A program made the position numbers and the translations under genes. This document shows, piece by piece, positions 47,158 to 57,358 of a stretch of 64,000 nucleotides of DNA. The notes under the pieces are model-generated. The model was not told the origin of the DNA, searched no databases, and worked only from the letters and a program-made list of their open reading frames with translations. The stretch covers positions 1,612,001 to 1,676,000 of the forward strand of contig CP087990.1 in NCBI GenBank assembly GCA_021044545.1, in the 5' to 3' direction. Origin of the DNA: Comamonadaceae bacterium M7527 (GTDB lineage: Bacteria; Pseudomonadota; Gammaproteobacteria; Burkholderiales; Burkholderiaceae_C). How positions within the stretch are numbered: position 1 is the first letter of the stretch; every line of letters begins with the position of its first letter.

Positions 47158-47661
47158 ATGACAAGACAACGTTGGAAACCCAGCGCCACCGTCGCGGCCA
47201 TCATGGCGCGAGATGGCCAGTACCTGATGGTCGAAGAACACACACCAGAAGGCTTACGTCTGAACAACCCGGCTGGCCACCTGGATCCGGGCGAGAGTCC
47301 AGAGCAGGCTTGCGCGCGCGAAGCACTTGAAGAGACAGCCCACCACTTTGAACCCACAGCCTTGGTAGGCATTTATTTGTCGCGCTTTCACAGGGATTTG
47401 GGGCCCAACAAACCCGTGCAAGATGTCACCTATTTGCGCTTTGCCTACAGCGGCGTGGTAGGGCTGCACGAACGAGACATGGCCCTGGACAAAGGGATTG
47501 TGCGTGCGCTGTGGATGACGCCCGCACAAATCAAGGCCAGCCAGGACCGTCACCGCAGCCCACTGGTGTGGCAATCTATCCAAGACCACTTGAACGGGCG
47601 CAGCTTTGACATGGGCCTGGTGCACACCCACAGTTCGGTGTGGGACTTGCACAATCGCTGA
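47158..47661 (+). CDS. nudJ: NUDIX hydrolase, NudJ-like
   Basis: A 167-residue phosphatase of the NudJ type, which acts on nucleoside and thiamine-like pyrophosphates in E. coli. The Nudix box is GHLDPGESPEQACAREALEE at about residues 40-59. The start is the ATG at 47158. In E. coli nudJ also sits next to mnmA; here a TSUP permease lies between them. Its stop overlaps the permease start (TGATG). It is divergent from pntA. Confidence 0.87.
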   Translation: MTRQRWKPSATVAAIMARDGQYLMVEEHTPEGLRLNNPAGHLDPGESPEQACAREALEETAHHFEPTALVGIYLSRFHRDLGPNKPVQDVTYLRFAYSGVVGLHERDMALDKGIVRALWMTPAQIKASQDRHRSPLVWQSIQDHLNGRSFDMGLVHTHSSVWDLHNR

Positions 47662-48449
47662 TGTACAACATGGGCTTACTCAATATGGACATGCTCACAT
47701 TAGCCGTATTGGCCAGCGCCGCATTTGGCGCGGGCGTTCTTAATGCGATTGCAGGCGGGGGTAGCTTTTTAACTTTCCCGGCCCTGGTGTTTGCAGGCAT
47801 ACCGCCTATTGCCGCCAACGCCACCAGCGCCTTGGCGGTGAGCCCGGGCTACCTGGGCAGCACACTGGGCTTTAAGCCAGAACTAAAAGCCCTGCCCAAA
47901 CGCTTGCTCACGCAAGAGTTGATGGTGGCTGCATTTGGCGGTGTGGCTGGCGCACTGCTGTTGCTGGTCACGCCTGCGTCCGTGTTTGCCAGCGTTGTGC
48001 CTTGGCTGTTGTTGTTTGCAACAGTCTTGTTTGCACTAGGCCCTGCACTGGCCAAGCTCAGACCACAAGCCACCGACGGCACACAAGTCACAGCGCTATC
48101 AGGCACACGATTGGTTGGCCTGCTGGCCGTGTGCGTATACGGCGGCTACTTCAACGGTGGCTTGGGCATTTTGCTGATGGCCATGTATGGCTTGGTCGGA
48201 GAGTCTCGCCTCAACACCACCAATGCGCTCAAAAACGTCAACTCGTTGGTGTTGTCGCTGCTGTCGGTAGCGGCTTTTGTATGGGCTGGGGTGATTGCCT
48301 GGCCAGAAGGCTTGCTGATGATGGCGTGCGCCACCGTTGGCGGTTTTATGGGGGCCAAGTGGGCCAAGCGCATGCCCACACAATGGGTGCGCGCTTTGGT
48401 CATTGCCACAGGCGTGGTGATGACCATGGTGTTTTTTGCGCGCGCCTGA
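47661..48449 (+). CDS. TSUP-family permease (TauE/SafE-like)
   Basis: A 262-residue membrane protein with about eight hydrophobic segments and the family start [20 protein letters not shown]; the second repeat has [24 protein letters not shown] proteins export sulphite, sulphoacetate and similar organic anions. The ATG at 47661 is coupled to the nudJ stop; an in-frame GTG at 47640 lies within nudJ. Its own substrate cannot be told. Confidence 0.88.
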   Translation: MYNMGLLNMDMLTLAVLASAAFGAGVLNAIAGGGSFLTFPALVFAGIPPIAANATSALAVSPGYLGSTLGFKPELKALPKRLLTQELMVAAFGGVAGALLLLVTPASVFASVVPWLLLFATVLFALGPALAKLRPQATDGTQVTALSGTRLVGLLAVCVYGGYFNGGLGILLMAMYGLVGESRLNTTNALKNVNSLVLSLLSVAAFVWAGVIAWPEGLLMMACATVGGFMGAKWAKRMPTQWVRALVIATGVVMTMVFFARA

Positions 48450-48483
48450 AACGCACAGCCAAGCAATCGCCGACAATAAGACC

Positions 48484-49589
48484 ATGGCTTTATCACGTGT
48501 AGTAGTAGGTTTGTCGGGCGGCGTGGACTCTGCGGTCACCGCGCACTTGTTGAAACAACAAGGGCATGAGGTCGTGGGCATTTTCATGAAGAATTGGGAC
48601 GACGACGACTCGGAATACTGCTCCAGCAACATTGACTTTGTAGACGCCGCCGCTGTAGCAGACGTGATTGGCATTGATATAGAGCACGTCAACTTTGCCG
48701 CCGAATACAAAGACCGCGTGTTTGCAGAGTTTGTGAGTGAGTACCAAGCTGGACGCACACCCAACCCCGATGTTTTATGCAACGCCGAGATCAAGTTCAA
48801 AGCATTTTTAGACCATGCCATGCGCTTGGGCGCAGACCACATTGCCACCGGCCACTATGCCCGCGTGCGGCAACAAGGCGAGCAGCAAGGCGGACAGTTT
48901 GAGTTGCTCAAAGGCCTGGACCACACCAAAGACCAAAGTTACTTTTTGCACCGCTTGAACCAGGCGCAGCTGAGCAAAACCATGTTTCCGGTGGGGGAGC
49001 TGCGCAAAACGCAGGTGCGCGAGATTGCACAAACCATTGCACTGCCCAACGCTAAAAAGAAAGACTCGACAGGTATTTGCTTTATAGGCGAGCGCCCATT
49101 TAGAGAGTTTCTAAACCGCTACATTGCAAAAACGCCGGGCCCTATCAAAAACGAGCAAGGCCACACCATTGGCCAGCACTTGGGCATGAGCTTTTACACG
49201 CTGGGACAACGTCAAGGCCTAGGGATTGGCGGTGTCAAAGTAAAGGGCGACAAGCGCGGCGGCTCAGACCATGCACCTTGGTTTGTCGCCAAAAAAGACA
49301 TGGCGACCAACACCTTGTGGGTCGTTCAAGGTCATGACCATCCTTGGCTGCAAAGCAGCGCACTGACGGCACAAAATGCCAGTTGGGTTGCGGGTAAGGC
49401 TCCGGCGCCCAGCATCACCCTGGCAGCCAAAACCCGCTACCGGCAGGCTGATGCGCCTTGCCACCTAAGCAACGCCGACACAAGCGAATTCACCTTGAAC
49501 TTCCCCGCACCACAATGGGCTGTCACGCCGGGACAAAGCGCTGTTTTGTACGATGGCGAAGTGTGTTTGGGGGTGGGGTGATTGCGTAA
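48484..49589 (+). CDS. mnmA: tRNA-specific 2-thiouridylase MnmA (3' end frameshifted in this sequence)
   Basis: Adds sulphur to U34 of Lys, Glu and Gln tRNAs. The ATP-binding loop is [12 protein letters not shown] (about residues 7-18), the two catalytic cysteines are in [10 protein letters not shown] and [13 protein letters not shown]. The visible frame ends LGVG at 49581. Restoring one G in the G5 run at 49569-49573 gives CLGGGVIA and a stop at 49587-49589, the normal MnmA C-terminus, about 368 residues. The effect on function would be small even if the indel is real. Confidence 0.95.
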
Positions 49590-49664
49590 CGTGGACCAGC
49601 GGCGAGGCGCTACAAGCCGCGTCACCACAGCCAGGGCTTGATGCCCCGTTCCCTGGTCTGGTGT

Positions 49665-49678
49665 TGTGTGGCCACACA
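49665..49678. repeat. 14-base palindrome in the mnmA/unknown-gene gap
   Basis: TGTGTGGCCACACA is a perfect palindrome in the 199-base gap between the convergent mnmA and the 134-residue unknown gene. It lacks a T-run. Apart from it I see no terminator, RNA gene or ORF in this gap. Confidence 0.3.
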
Positions 49679-49788
49679 CTGCTGCGATCTTCTCAGTCGG
49701 CAGACAACACCACCTGTGCTTGGCTAGGTAATCGGCTGACTTGCATGGCTAAAAATGTATTGGCATACACCTGCATGCCTTTGCCTGT

Positions 49789-50193
49789 TCAGGCCCGCAG
49801 GCTGTGGTCGTAGCCACGACGCATGTCGCCTTGGCGAGCGTTACCAAACATGGTCTCGCGCACTTCATAAGCCTCTTGCAGCGCCCGCATGAGCTCGGAC
49901 TCGGCCACCAAATTTTGCTCACACATGCGCTCTAAAATCGTCGCGACATCATCAAAGTCTTTGCTGCGCAAACGCCGGTTAAGTCTGGCCGTCTCTAAAG
50001 CAGGACGACAGCCCATACCTTGCGCATTGGCAACCAAATCCTTGACCAAACGCAACTGGTAGTTCATGAACGACTCGCACTCCACCTTGTCACGGCCAAG
50101 CGCTTGAGCGTGATCGGGGCGTTGCTCGTAGTGCGAGCGAACCAGGCTTGGAATCGTAACGGGTACATCGTACGACCTCAAAAGATTAGTCAT
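49789..50193 (-). CDS. Uncharacterised 134-residue protein
   Basis: A soluble, charged, mostly helical protein; conserved-looking parts are ESFMNYQLRLVKDLVANAQG and DDVATILERMCEQNLVAESE, ending in a basic tail. It has no signal peptide, no membrane segment and no catalytic motif I recognise. It stands alone: convergent with mnmA, and separated from ssb by a terminator. An eight-base inverted repeat ends ten bases before its start codon. Codon usage resembles the neighbours, so it is probably a real gene. Confidence 0.65.
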   Translation of the reverse strand: MTNLLRSYDVPVTIPSLVRSHYEQRPDHAQALGRDKVECESFMNYQLRLVKDLVANAQGMGCRPALETARLNRRLRSKDFDDVATILERMCEQNLVAESELMRALQEAYEVRETMFGNARQGDMRRGYDHSLRA

Positions 50194-50202
50194 TGCATTC
50201 TT

Positions 50203-50230
50203 TTATTTGCTATCGGGGGATGGCAAATAA
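50203..50230 (-). promoter_or_regulatory. Inverted repeat just upstream of the 134-residue gene
   Basis: TTATTTGC and GCAAATAA form a perfect eight-base inverted repeat with a twelve-base spacer containing a run of five G. It ends ten bases before the start codon at 50193. As DNA it could be an operator; as RNA it would form a hairpin next to the ribosome-binding site and could control translation. Confidence 0.45.
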
Positions 50231-50275
50231 TACCTTTGGTTCCGGCGTCAGTCAACCGCAAACAGGCTTGCAACA

Positions 50276-50299
50276 AAAAACCGGCCTAAGCCGGTTTTT
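50276..50299 (-). terminator. Rho-independent terminator downstream of ssb
   Basis: A ten-base stem (AAAAACCGGC with GCCGGTTTTT) around a four-base loop, with a T-run when read on the minus strand, lies 24 bases after the ssb stop. Its symmetry would allow termination from both sides. Confidence 0.92.
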
Positions 50300-50323
50300 A
50301 CGTCAAATGCTGACAAAAGCGCA

Positions 50324-50854
50324 TTAAAACGGAATATCGTCGTCCATATCATCAAAGCCAGTGGCTGCTGGGCGTGCTGCCGGTTGTGGTGCGGGCGCTG
50401 GCGCGCGCTGTGCTGGCGCTTGTGCGCGCGGTGTAGCACCGCCATAACCACCGCCCTGTGAGCCACCTTGAGAGATGGCTTGGCCGCCTCCGGACATGCC
50501 ACCGCCATCACCCAAACCTTCACGCCCACCCAACAATTGCAACTCGGTTGCAATGATGTCCACGGTATTTTTCTCAACGCCTGACTGATCTGTGTACTTG
50601 CCGTATTTCAAGCGGCCCTCCACGTAAATTGGGCGGCCTTTTTTAACGTACTCACCGGCGATTTCTGCCAGGCGCTCGTAAAAAGTCACGCGGTGCCACT
50701 GGGTGTCTTCAATCATTTCGCCGCTGCTGCGGTCTTTGCGACGGCTTGACGTGGCAATGCTCACGTTGGCAACGGCCTGACCTGATGGCATGTAGCGCAC
50801 CTCTGGGTCACGCCCGCAATTACCAATAAGAATGACTTTGTTAACCGATGCCAT
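50324..50854 (-). CDS. ssb: Single-stranded DNA-binding protein
   Basis: A 176-residue SSB. The OB fold covers about residues 1-110 (MASVNKVILIGNCGRDPEVR), then a Gly/Gln/Ala/Pro-rich linker, then the acidic tip DMDDDIPF that binds partner proteins. AGAGGA lies eight bases before the ATG. Divergent from the ClC channel gene. Confidence 0.98.
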   Translation of the reverse strand: MASVNKVILIGNCGRDPEVRYMPSGQAVANVSIATSSRRKDRSSGEMIEDTQWHRVTFYERLAEIAGEYVKKGRPIYVEGRLKYGKYTDQSGVEKNTVDIIATELQLLGGREGLGDGGGMSGGGQAISQGGSQGGGYGGATPRAQAPAQRAPAPAPQPAARPAATGFDDMDDDIPF

Positions 50855-50996
50855 TGCTGAATTCCTCTTAACGCTGTGGTGGTGATAGTTGTGTACGAAT
50901 TACTGGCTGTCATGTTCGCTACGAAGCCGTCCAACCCTCATTGTGCCGCAAGCTTTGCGGGCCGCGCCAACCGCATGTCAAAATACTAACTTACCT

Positions 50997-52349
50997 ATGC
51001 AAAACCACGAACCAGACTTTCTGCAAAATCTGCAACATGAGTTGTCGGATGGTCGAGCGTGGTTGGGCCGTGCCGTCGTATTGGGCTACGCGGCCCTGGC
51101 TGGCCTGGCGGTGGTGGTTTTCACCATCATGAGTGAGACCGCTTTTGAATGGTTCTCACACGGGTTTTCGCACTACCCCTGGCTGGTGCTGCTATGGATA
51201 CCCGCGCTGACTGCCGCTATTGTGTGGCTCACGCGTCAATTTGCACCCAGCGCCGCAGGCTCTGGTATTCCGCAGGTGATGGCCGCGCTGGACCCCCAAC
51301 TGCCCGACGAGCACCGCTCTTACTTTGTCTCTATCAAAGTCACTATTGCAAAAATGGTGCTGGGCGCTGCTGGCATGTTGGCTGGCCTGTCTATGGGGCG
51401 TGAGGGGCCCTCGGTACAGGTAGCTGCTGGCGTGATGCACGACGCCAGACGCTGGCTGCGCCCAGGCTCTGCCATGAACGAGCACGCTTTGCTAGTTGCC
51501 GGCGGCGCAGCCGGTATCGCGGCGGCATTTAACGCGCCGCTGGCTGGTGTGGTATTTGCCATTGAAGAGTTGTCGCGCAAGCTTGAGTCGCGCAACAGTG
51601 GCCTGATCATCGCGGCGATTGTGCTGGCCGGTTTGATGGGCGTGTCCGCCTTTGGCAACTACGCCTATTTTGGCTCTATGGCCGCGCCTGAGCTGGGCCT
51701 CGCCGCGTTGTTGCCCAGCGTCCTGGTCGTCGTGGTTTGCGGCGCACTGGGCGGGCTGTTCTCCAGACTATTGGCTGCCTCGCTCACAGGCTCGCCTGAC
51801 AGGTTTAGCGACTGGCGCGCGCGATATCCCATTCGCTTTGCTGCCGGTGGCGGCCTGGCCATTGCCATTATTGGTTTGGTCAGCCATGGCGCCACTTTTG
51901 GCGCTGGTGGTGAAGAGGTCAAAGCCATGCTCAACGGCGAGTCAGATGTGAGCAACCTGTACTTTTTGCTAAAGCTGGTCGCCACATGGATTACCACGTG
52001 GTGTGGCGTGCCCGGCGGTATTTTTGCGCCTTCTTTGTCTATTGGTGCTGGCATTGGCCACGACATTGCGCAGTTCACCCTGGGCCCCGATCAGCAGCTG
52101 ATACTGCCAGCCCTGATTGCCATGGGCATGGCTGGCTTTTTGGCTGCGGTCACGCAAGCGCCGTTGACATCCTTCATCATCGTGATGGAAATGCTAGATG
52201 GCCGCCCCATGGTGTTGTCACTAATGGTTTCAGCCATGATCGCCAGCTTGATTTCACGTCTTATCAGCCGGCCGCTTTATGCCACCTTGTCAGAACACAT
52301 GATTGGCAAGGTAACCGGCCAACCCGTCACACCCAGCCGCCACGATTGA
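50997..52349 (+). CDS. ClC-family chloride channel/transporter
   Basis: A 450-residue ClC membrane protein without C-terminal CBS domains. Anion-path motifs are GSGIPQV (about residue 88), GREGPSVQ with the gating glutamate (about 137), and GGIFAPSLSIGAG (about 340). The gating Glu fits a Cl-/H+ exchanger, but channel or fluoride-type behaviour cannot be separated here. The ATG at 50997 is preferred; an open frame begins at 50889 with unconserved residues. It is inserted between ssb and the MFS/uvrA pair that usually adjoin each other in Burkholderiales. Confidence 0.92.
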   Translation: MQNHEPDFLQNLQHELSDGRAWLGRAVVLGYAALAGLAVVVFTIMSETAFEWFSHGFSHYPWLVLLWIPALTAAIVWLTRQFAPSAAGSGIPQVMAALDPQLPDEHRSYFVSIKVTIAKMVLGAAGMLAGLSMGREGPSVQVAAGVMHDARRWLRPGSAMNEHALLVAGGAAGIAAAFNAPLAGVVFAIEELSRKLESRNSGLIIAAIVLAGLMGVSAFGNYAYFGSMAAPELGLAALLPSVLVVVVCGALGGLFSRLLAASLTGSPDRFSDWRARYPIRFAAGGGLAIAIIGLVSHGATFGAGGEEVKAMLNGESDVSNLYFLLKLVATWITTWCGVPGGIFAPSLSIGAGIGHDIAQFTLGPDQQLILPALIAMGMAGFLAAVTQAPLTSFIIVMEMLDGRPMVLSLMVSAMIASLISRLISRPLYATLSEHMIGKVTGQPVTPSRHD

Positions 52350-52397
52350 CAAGGCCCAGCATGGCCTCTTCGCACAGGCCTGCTGCACGGCACAACC

Positions 52398-53639
52398 TTA
52401 GTGCACGGCAAGCTTGGGCTGCAAGCCCCACGCCACGCACAACCACAGTACCAACCACGCACTTGTTACTGTAAACAGCGCACCAGCACCGCCCCAGGCC
52501 AGCAGTGCACCACCCACAGCGCCGCCCACAAAAAAGCCCAACGACTGACAGGTGTTGAACACGCCCAGTGCGGCACCACGCACAGGCGCTGGCGCAAACT
52601 TGGACGCCAAGCTGGGCTGGCTGGCCTCTAGCGCGTTAAAGCCCAAAAAGAAGCCAAACAACAACAAGCCCAGCAACCACACACTGGGTGTGATGTGCAG
52701 GCCCACGTAGGCCAGCAACCCAAGCTGTACCAGTAGCAGCATGGCTATGGACGCCAGCAACACGCCGCGTAAATAACCTTTGCGCTCCAGGCGGAACAGC
52801 ACACCACCCAGCATCAGCACCGAGGCAATAACCGCTGGCAGATACACCTGCCAGTGCGCTGCCTTGGCCAAGCCAGCCTGCACCAGCAAGGCTGGTAACA
52901 CCAGCCACATGGCCAGCTGTATGGCGTGCAAGCTGAACACGCCCACGTTCAAGCGCCACAGCTGACGGCTGGCCAGCACGGTCTTGAGACCCACCAGCGG
53001 ACTGATATGACGCCTGGCCTCAGGTGCCGGCGGCACCCACCACACCACAACAGCCATACCCACCAAGGCCAGTACGGCTGTGAGCACAAACAAGCCACCA
53101 AGGCCAAACTGCCCTGCCAGTACAGGCGCCAACACCAGCGACAGCGTGAACATGGCAGCGATACTGATGCCCACCAGGGCCATACCCTTGGTGCGCACCT
53201 GTGGGCGGGTTAGGTCAGCCAACAAGGCCGTGACGGCCGCCGAGATGGCACCCGCGCCTTGCACGGCGCGCCCCACCAACAAGCCGTCAAGGCTGGTCGC
53301 CATGGCAGCTACTGCGCTACCTGCGGCAAAGATAGCCAAGCCAGCCAACATCACAGGCTTGCGGCCAAATTTGTCGCTGGCGATGCCGAACGGAATTTGC
53401 AAAAACGCCTGCGTGAGGCCATAAACGCCCATGGCAAAACCCACTTTGGCCGCGTCTAAACCACCTGTGTAGCGCATGGCCTCAAGCGCAAACACCGGGA
53501 GCACCACAAACAAGCCCAGCATGCGCAAGGCAAACACAGACGCCAACGACAAGCTGGCGCGCCGCTCAAGCGCAGTCATGCGGTGGTCTTGCAAGGCGTG
53601 ATTGGCGGAAGGGGCAGGCGCGTGCGAGGTCAATGTCAT
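52398..53639 (-). CDS. MFS transporter (YajR/Bcr-like)
   Basis: A 413-residue twelve-helix major facilitator. From the ATG at 53639 there is a hydrophilic leader of about 25 residues, then LASVFALRMLGLFVVLPVFA; motif A is GIASDKFGRKPVMLAG. A single in-frame frame extends to 53864 over the divergent uvrA start and is rejected. The adjacent divergent uvrA is a common betaproteobacterial arrangement. The substrate is unknown. Confidence 0.9.
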   Translation of the reverse strand: MTLTSHAPAPSANHALQDHRMTALERRASLSLASVFALRMLGLFVVLPVFALEAMRYTGGLDAAKVGFAMGVYGLTQAFLQIPFGIASDKFGRKPVMLAGLAIFAAGSAVAAMATSLDGLLVGRAVQGAGAISAAVTALLADLTRPQVRTKGMALVGISIAAMFTLSLVLAPVLAGQFGLGGLFVLTAVLALVGMAVVVWWVPPAPEARRHISPLVGLKTVLASRQLWRLNVGVFSLHAIQLAMWLVLPALLVQAGLAKAAHWQVYLPAVIASVLMLGGVLFRLERKGYLRGVLLASIAMLLLVQLGLLAYVGLHITPSVWLLGLLLFGFFLGFNALEASQPSLASKFAPAPVRGAALGVFNTCQSLGFFVGGAVGGALLAWGGAGALFTVTSAWLVLWLCVAWGLQPKLAVH

Positions 53640-53824
53640 ATCAATATATGAGGATGGGCTGATAAAGCCAAGCCCGTATTGTGCGGCAAACCAAGGCGCC
53701 CCTCCTGGAGGCGACTTTGCACGGCCATACCCGCGCGTTATCATGCTTGGTTGCCTTTTTGTTTGGTCTGTGTGCTGTGAACTCTCCTGAAAACGTGTTG
53801 TTGTCCGAAATATCCAAACCCCAT

Positions 53825-56680
53825 ATGGCTGCTGGTGCAGACGTTTTAAGTGTGCGCGGCGCACGCACGCACAACCTTAAAAACATTGACATAGACATTC
53901 CCAAACACGAGCTGGTGGTAATCACCGGCTTGAGCGGCTCAGGCAAATCCAGCCTCGCATTTGACACGCTGTACGCCGAAGGCCAGCGCCGCTACGTAGA
54001 GAGCTTGTCGGCCTACGCGCGCCAGTTTTTGCACCTCATGGACAAGCCAGACGTTGACTTGATTGAAGGCTTGTCACCGGCCATTGCTATTGAGCAAAAA
54101 GCCACCAGCCACAACCCACGCTCAACGGTGGGTACGGTCACGGAAATACACGATTACTTGCGCTTGCTATTTGCCCGCGCAGGCACGCCACATTGCCCAG
54201 ACCACGATTTGCCGCTGCAAGCGCAAAGCGTAAGCCAAATGGTGGATGCTGTACTGGCCTTGCCCGAAGACACCAAGATCATGATCTTGGCACCGGTGGC
54301 GCGCGAGAAAAAAGGCGAGTTTGTAGATTTATTTGCGCTGATGCAAGCCAAGGGCTACGTGCGCTTTCGCATTGATGGGCAAGTGGTTGAGGCCGAGCAC
54401 TTGCCCGCACTTGAAAAAGCCAAGAAACACGACATCGACGTGGTGGTCGACCGCATCAAAGTACGCCCAGACATGCAGCAGCGCTTGGCCGAGAGCTTTG
54501 AAGCTGCGCTCGCTATTGCAGATGGACGAGCGCTGGCGCTTGAGATGAACACCAACAAGGCTCACATGTTCAGCGCCAAGTTTGCCTGCCCTGTGTGCAC
54601 CTACTCCTTGGGCGAACTGGAGCCACGACTATTTTCTTTTAACTCACCCATGGGTGCTTGCCAAAGCTGCGGCGGCCTGGGGCATGCCGACGTGTTTGAC
54701 CACGAGCGCGTGGTGGCCTTCCCAAGCCTGAGCTTGGCCAGTGGTGCCATCAAAGGTTGGGACAGGCGCAACCCTTACTACTTTGCCATTTTGGAGTCGC
54801 TGGCCAAACACTACAAGTTTGATATAGACACGCCATTTGAAGAACTGGATGAGGCCGTGCAGCAGGCCATTTTGTTTGGCTCTGGCGATGAAGTGATTCG
54901 CTTTCACTACGTCATGGGCTCTGGCGAAAGCGCTGGCAAAAAAGTGGCCAAGCAACATGCATTCGAGGGCATTATTCCCAACTTTGAGCGCCGCTTAAAA
55001 GAGACAGAATCTAATGCGGTGCGCGAAGAGCTGGGTCGTTACCGATCAACCAAACCCTGCGCAGACTGCGGCGGCACCAGACTGCGCCGTGAAGCACGTC
55101 ATGTCTTTATTGGCGAAGGCGAGCAACGCCGCGCTATTTTTGACATCAGTCACGTGACATTGGGTGAGGCGCAAGGCTACTTCACCAGCCTCATCATGCG
55201 CGGCTCCAAAGCAGACATTGCCGACAAAGTGGTACGGGAAATTGGCTCGCGTCTCAAGTTCTTAAACGACGTGGGTCTGAACTACCTAAGCCTGGAGCGC
55301 AGTGCGGACACCCTGTCTGGCGGTGAAGCGCAACGCATTCGCCTGGCCAGCCAAATTGGCTCGGGTCTCACTGGCGTGATGTACGTACTGGACGAGCCCA
55401 GCATTGGTCTGCACCAACGCGACAACGACAGACTCATTGGCACGCTCAAGCATTTGCGCAACTTGGGCAACACCGTGCTGGTGGTTGAGCACGATGAAGA
55501 CATGATTCGCGACGCCGACTATGTGATTGACATGGGTCCAGGCGCTGGCGTGCACGGCGGCCAAGTCATGGCCCAGGGCAAACCCGCCGAGGTAGCGAGC
55601 AACCCCAACTCGCTCACAGGCCAGTACCTAAGCGGCACACGCAGTATCGCCGTGCCACAACAGCGTCTTAGCCGCACTGATCGCGACGCCATTACCGTGG
55701 TCAACGCCACCGGCAACAACCTCAAAGGCGTCACGGTCGAGTTTCCGCTGGGCCTGCTCACGTGCGTGACTGGCGTGTCGGGTTCTGGCAAATCCACGCT
55801 GGTCAATGAGACGCTTTACGCCAGCCTGGCCAAGCATTTGTACCGCGCCCACGACGAGCCCGCCGCTTGCGACGAGGTACTAGGTCTTGATCTGGTAGAC
55901 AAGGTCATCAACGTAGACCAGTCGCCCATTGGTCGCACACCGCGCAGCAACCCGGCCACTTACACCGGCATGTTTACAGCCATACGTGAGCTGATGACAG
56001 AGACCAACACCGCGCGTGAGCGTGGCTATGGCCCTGGGCGCTTCTCGTTCAACGTGGCAGGCGGACGCTGCGAAGCCTGCCAAGGCGATGGCATGGTGAA
56101 AGTGGAAATGCACTTTTTGCCAGATGTTTACGTGCCCTGCGACGTGTGCCACGGCAAGCGTTACAACCGCGAGACCCTAGAGGTGTTGTACAAAGGCAAG
56201 AACATTGCCGACGTACTCAACATGACGGTAGAGCAAGCGGCCGAGTTTTTCAGTGCCGTGCCGACCATCGCGCGCAAGCTGCAAACCTTGCTGGATGTGG
56301 GTTTGAGCTACATACGCTTGGGCCAGAGCGCCACCACCTTGTCTGGCGGCGAAGCGCAGCGCGTCAAGCTGGCCCTTGAGCTGTCCAAGCGCGACACGGG
56401 TCGCACCATTTACATACTGGACGAACCCACTACGGGCTTGCACTTTGCAGACATTGAACTGCTACTCACAGTACTAAACCAACTGCGTGAAGCGGGCAAC
56501 ACCATAGTCGTGATTGAGCACAACCTAGACGTTATCAAAACCGCCGACTGGGTCATAGACATTGGCCCAGAAGGCGGCGCAGGCGGCGGTCAAGTTGTCG
56601 CGCAAGGTACGCCGGAAGACGTGGCCAGGGTAGAGTTCAGCTTTACTGGACGGTACCTGGGCAGGTTGTTGCCAGGCTAG
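53825..56680 (+). CDS. uvrA: UvrABC excinuclease subunit A
   Basis: A 951-residue damage-recognition ATPase of nucleotide excision repair. Two ABC halves are visible: Walker [11 protein letters not shown] near residue 35 and [10 protein letters not shown] near 650, signatures [12 protein letters not shown] and [12 protein letters not shown], and two zinc modules (CPVCTY...[14 protein letters not shown]...CDVCHG). The start chosen is the ATG at 53825 ([19 protein letters not shown]); the frame is open to 53681 with unconserved sequence. Its stop overlaps the corrected GST stop within CTAG. Confidence 0.97.
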   Translation: MAAGADVLSVRGARTHNLKNIDIDIPKHELVVITGLSGSGKSSLAFDTLYAEGQRRYVESLSAYARQFLHLMDKPDVDLIEGLSPAIAIEQKATSHNPRSTVGTVTEIHDYLRLLFARAGTPHCPDHDLPLQAQSVSQMVDAVLALPEDTKIMILAPVAREKKGEFVDLFALMQAKGYVRFRIDGQVVEAEHLPALEKAKKHDIDVVVDRIKVRPDMQQRLAESFEAALAIADGRALALEMNTNKAHMFSAKFACPVCTYSLGELEPRLFSFNSPMGACQSCGGLGHADVFDHERVVAFPSLSLASGAIKGWDRRNPYYFAILESLAKHYKFDIDTPFEELDEAVQQAILFGSGDEVIRFHYVMGSGESAGKKVAKQHAFEGIIPNFERRLKETESNAVREELGRYRSTKPCADCGGTRLRREARHVFIGEGEQRRAIFDISHVTLGEAQGYFTSLIMRGSKADIADKVVREIGSRLKFLNDVGLNYLSLERSADTLSGGEAQRIRLASQIGSGLTGVMYVLDEPSIGLHQRDNDRLIGTLKHLRNLGNTVLVVEHDEDMIRDADYVIDMGPGAGVHGGQVMAQGKPAEVASNPNSLTGQYLSGTRSIAVPQQRLSRTDRDAITVVNATGNNLKGVTVEFPLGLLTCVTGVSGSGKSTLVNETLYASLAKHLYRAHDEPAACDEVLGLDLVDKVINVDQSPIGRTPRSNPATYTGMFTAIRELMTETNTARERGYGPGRFSFNVAGGRCEACQGDGMVKVEMHFLPDVYVPCDVCHGKRYNRETLEVLYKGKNIADVLNMTVEQAAEFFSAVPTIARKLQTLLDVGLSYIRLGQSATTLSGGEAQRVKLALELSKRDTGRTIYILDEPTTGLHFADIELLLTVLNQLREAGNTIVVIEHNLDVIKTADWVIDIGPEGGAGGGQVVAQGTPEDVARVEFSFTGRYLGRLLPG

Positions 56681-57308
56681 CTGTTGCCAGCTGCGCTGCT
56701 GGGGCGATCATTCATGGCGGCTTGCCAGCGGGCCACATTGGCATAGCCCTTGTCTGCAGCCTTGAATTGGCCAAGCGCGCAAACTCCAAGGTACAAAACG
56801 CGGTGATGTCGGCGATGCTAAAGGCATTCCCCGCTACCCAGGTGTGTTGCGCCAACTGCTCATCCAGCCACCGCACACCTGCCTCAAACCTGGGCGCCTG
56901 GTGTTGGCCAAAATCGGGGAATTGCGTGCCCTCCAGCACCGCCAGGCCGGGGTGAGTGTGGCGTATCCAGGCGGCCAGCGGCATCATGATGTACCACTCC
57001 ACGTAACGGTCTGCCATTTCTATAAAGGCACGCTGTTCATGGTCTTGGCCCATGAGCCTGGGGCCTTCGAATGCGTCTTCCAGGTAGGTGCAGATAGCGC
57101 GGCTTTCGCACAGCACGCGACCGTCATCCAGCTCCAGCGCCGGTATACGCGCCATAGGACTTTTTTGAACAAAGTCTGGCGACTTGTGCTGGCCTGCATT
57201 GAGGTCCATATTGACCAAGGCAATGGCGTCATCGGCTATGCCTTTTTCGGCCATGAACATGCGCACGCGCTTGGGGTTGGGTGCTCGCACCGATGTGTAC
57301 AACTTCAT
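56677..57308 (-). CDS. Glutathione S-transferase family protein (3' end frameshifted in this sequence)
   Basis: A thioredoxin-fold N-terminal domain ([20 protein letters not shown]) is followed by a helical C-terminal domain with [20 protein letters not shown] at the glutathione site. The visible frame ends at 56712 with an unrelated tail. Adding one base at about 56764-56768 restores [20 protein letters not shown], the usual GST end, and a stop at 56677-56679; the length is then about 210 residues. The corrected stop shares CTAG with the uvrA stop. The substrate is unknown. Confidence 0.88.
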
Positions 57309-57358
57309 GGCATGTCTCCTGCAGGGTTTAAGGTTTCAGGGTCACCCAGCGGACTCAA

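Noticed and set aside
49590..49788. Possible tRNA or small RNA gene in the gap after mnmA
   Set aside because: No cloverleaf, T-loop consensus or promoter-terminator pair could be made out; only a short palindrome is present.
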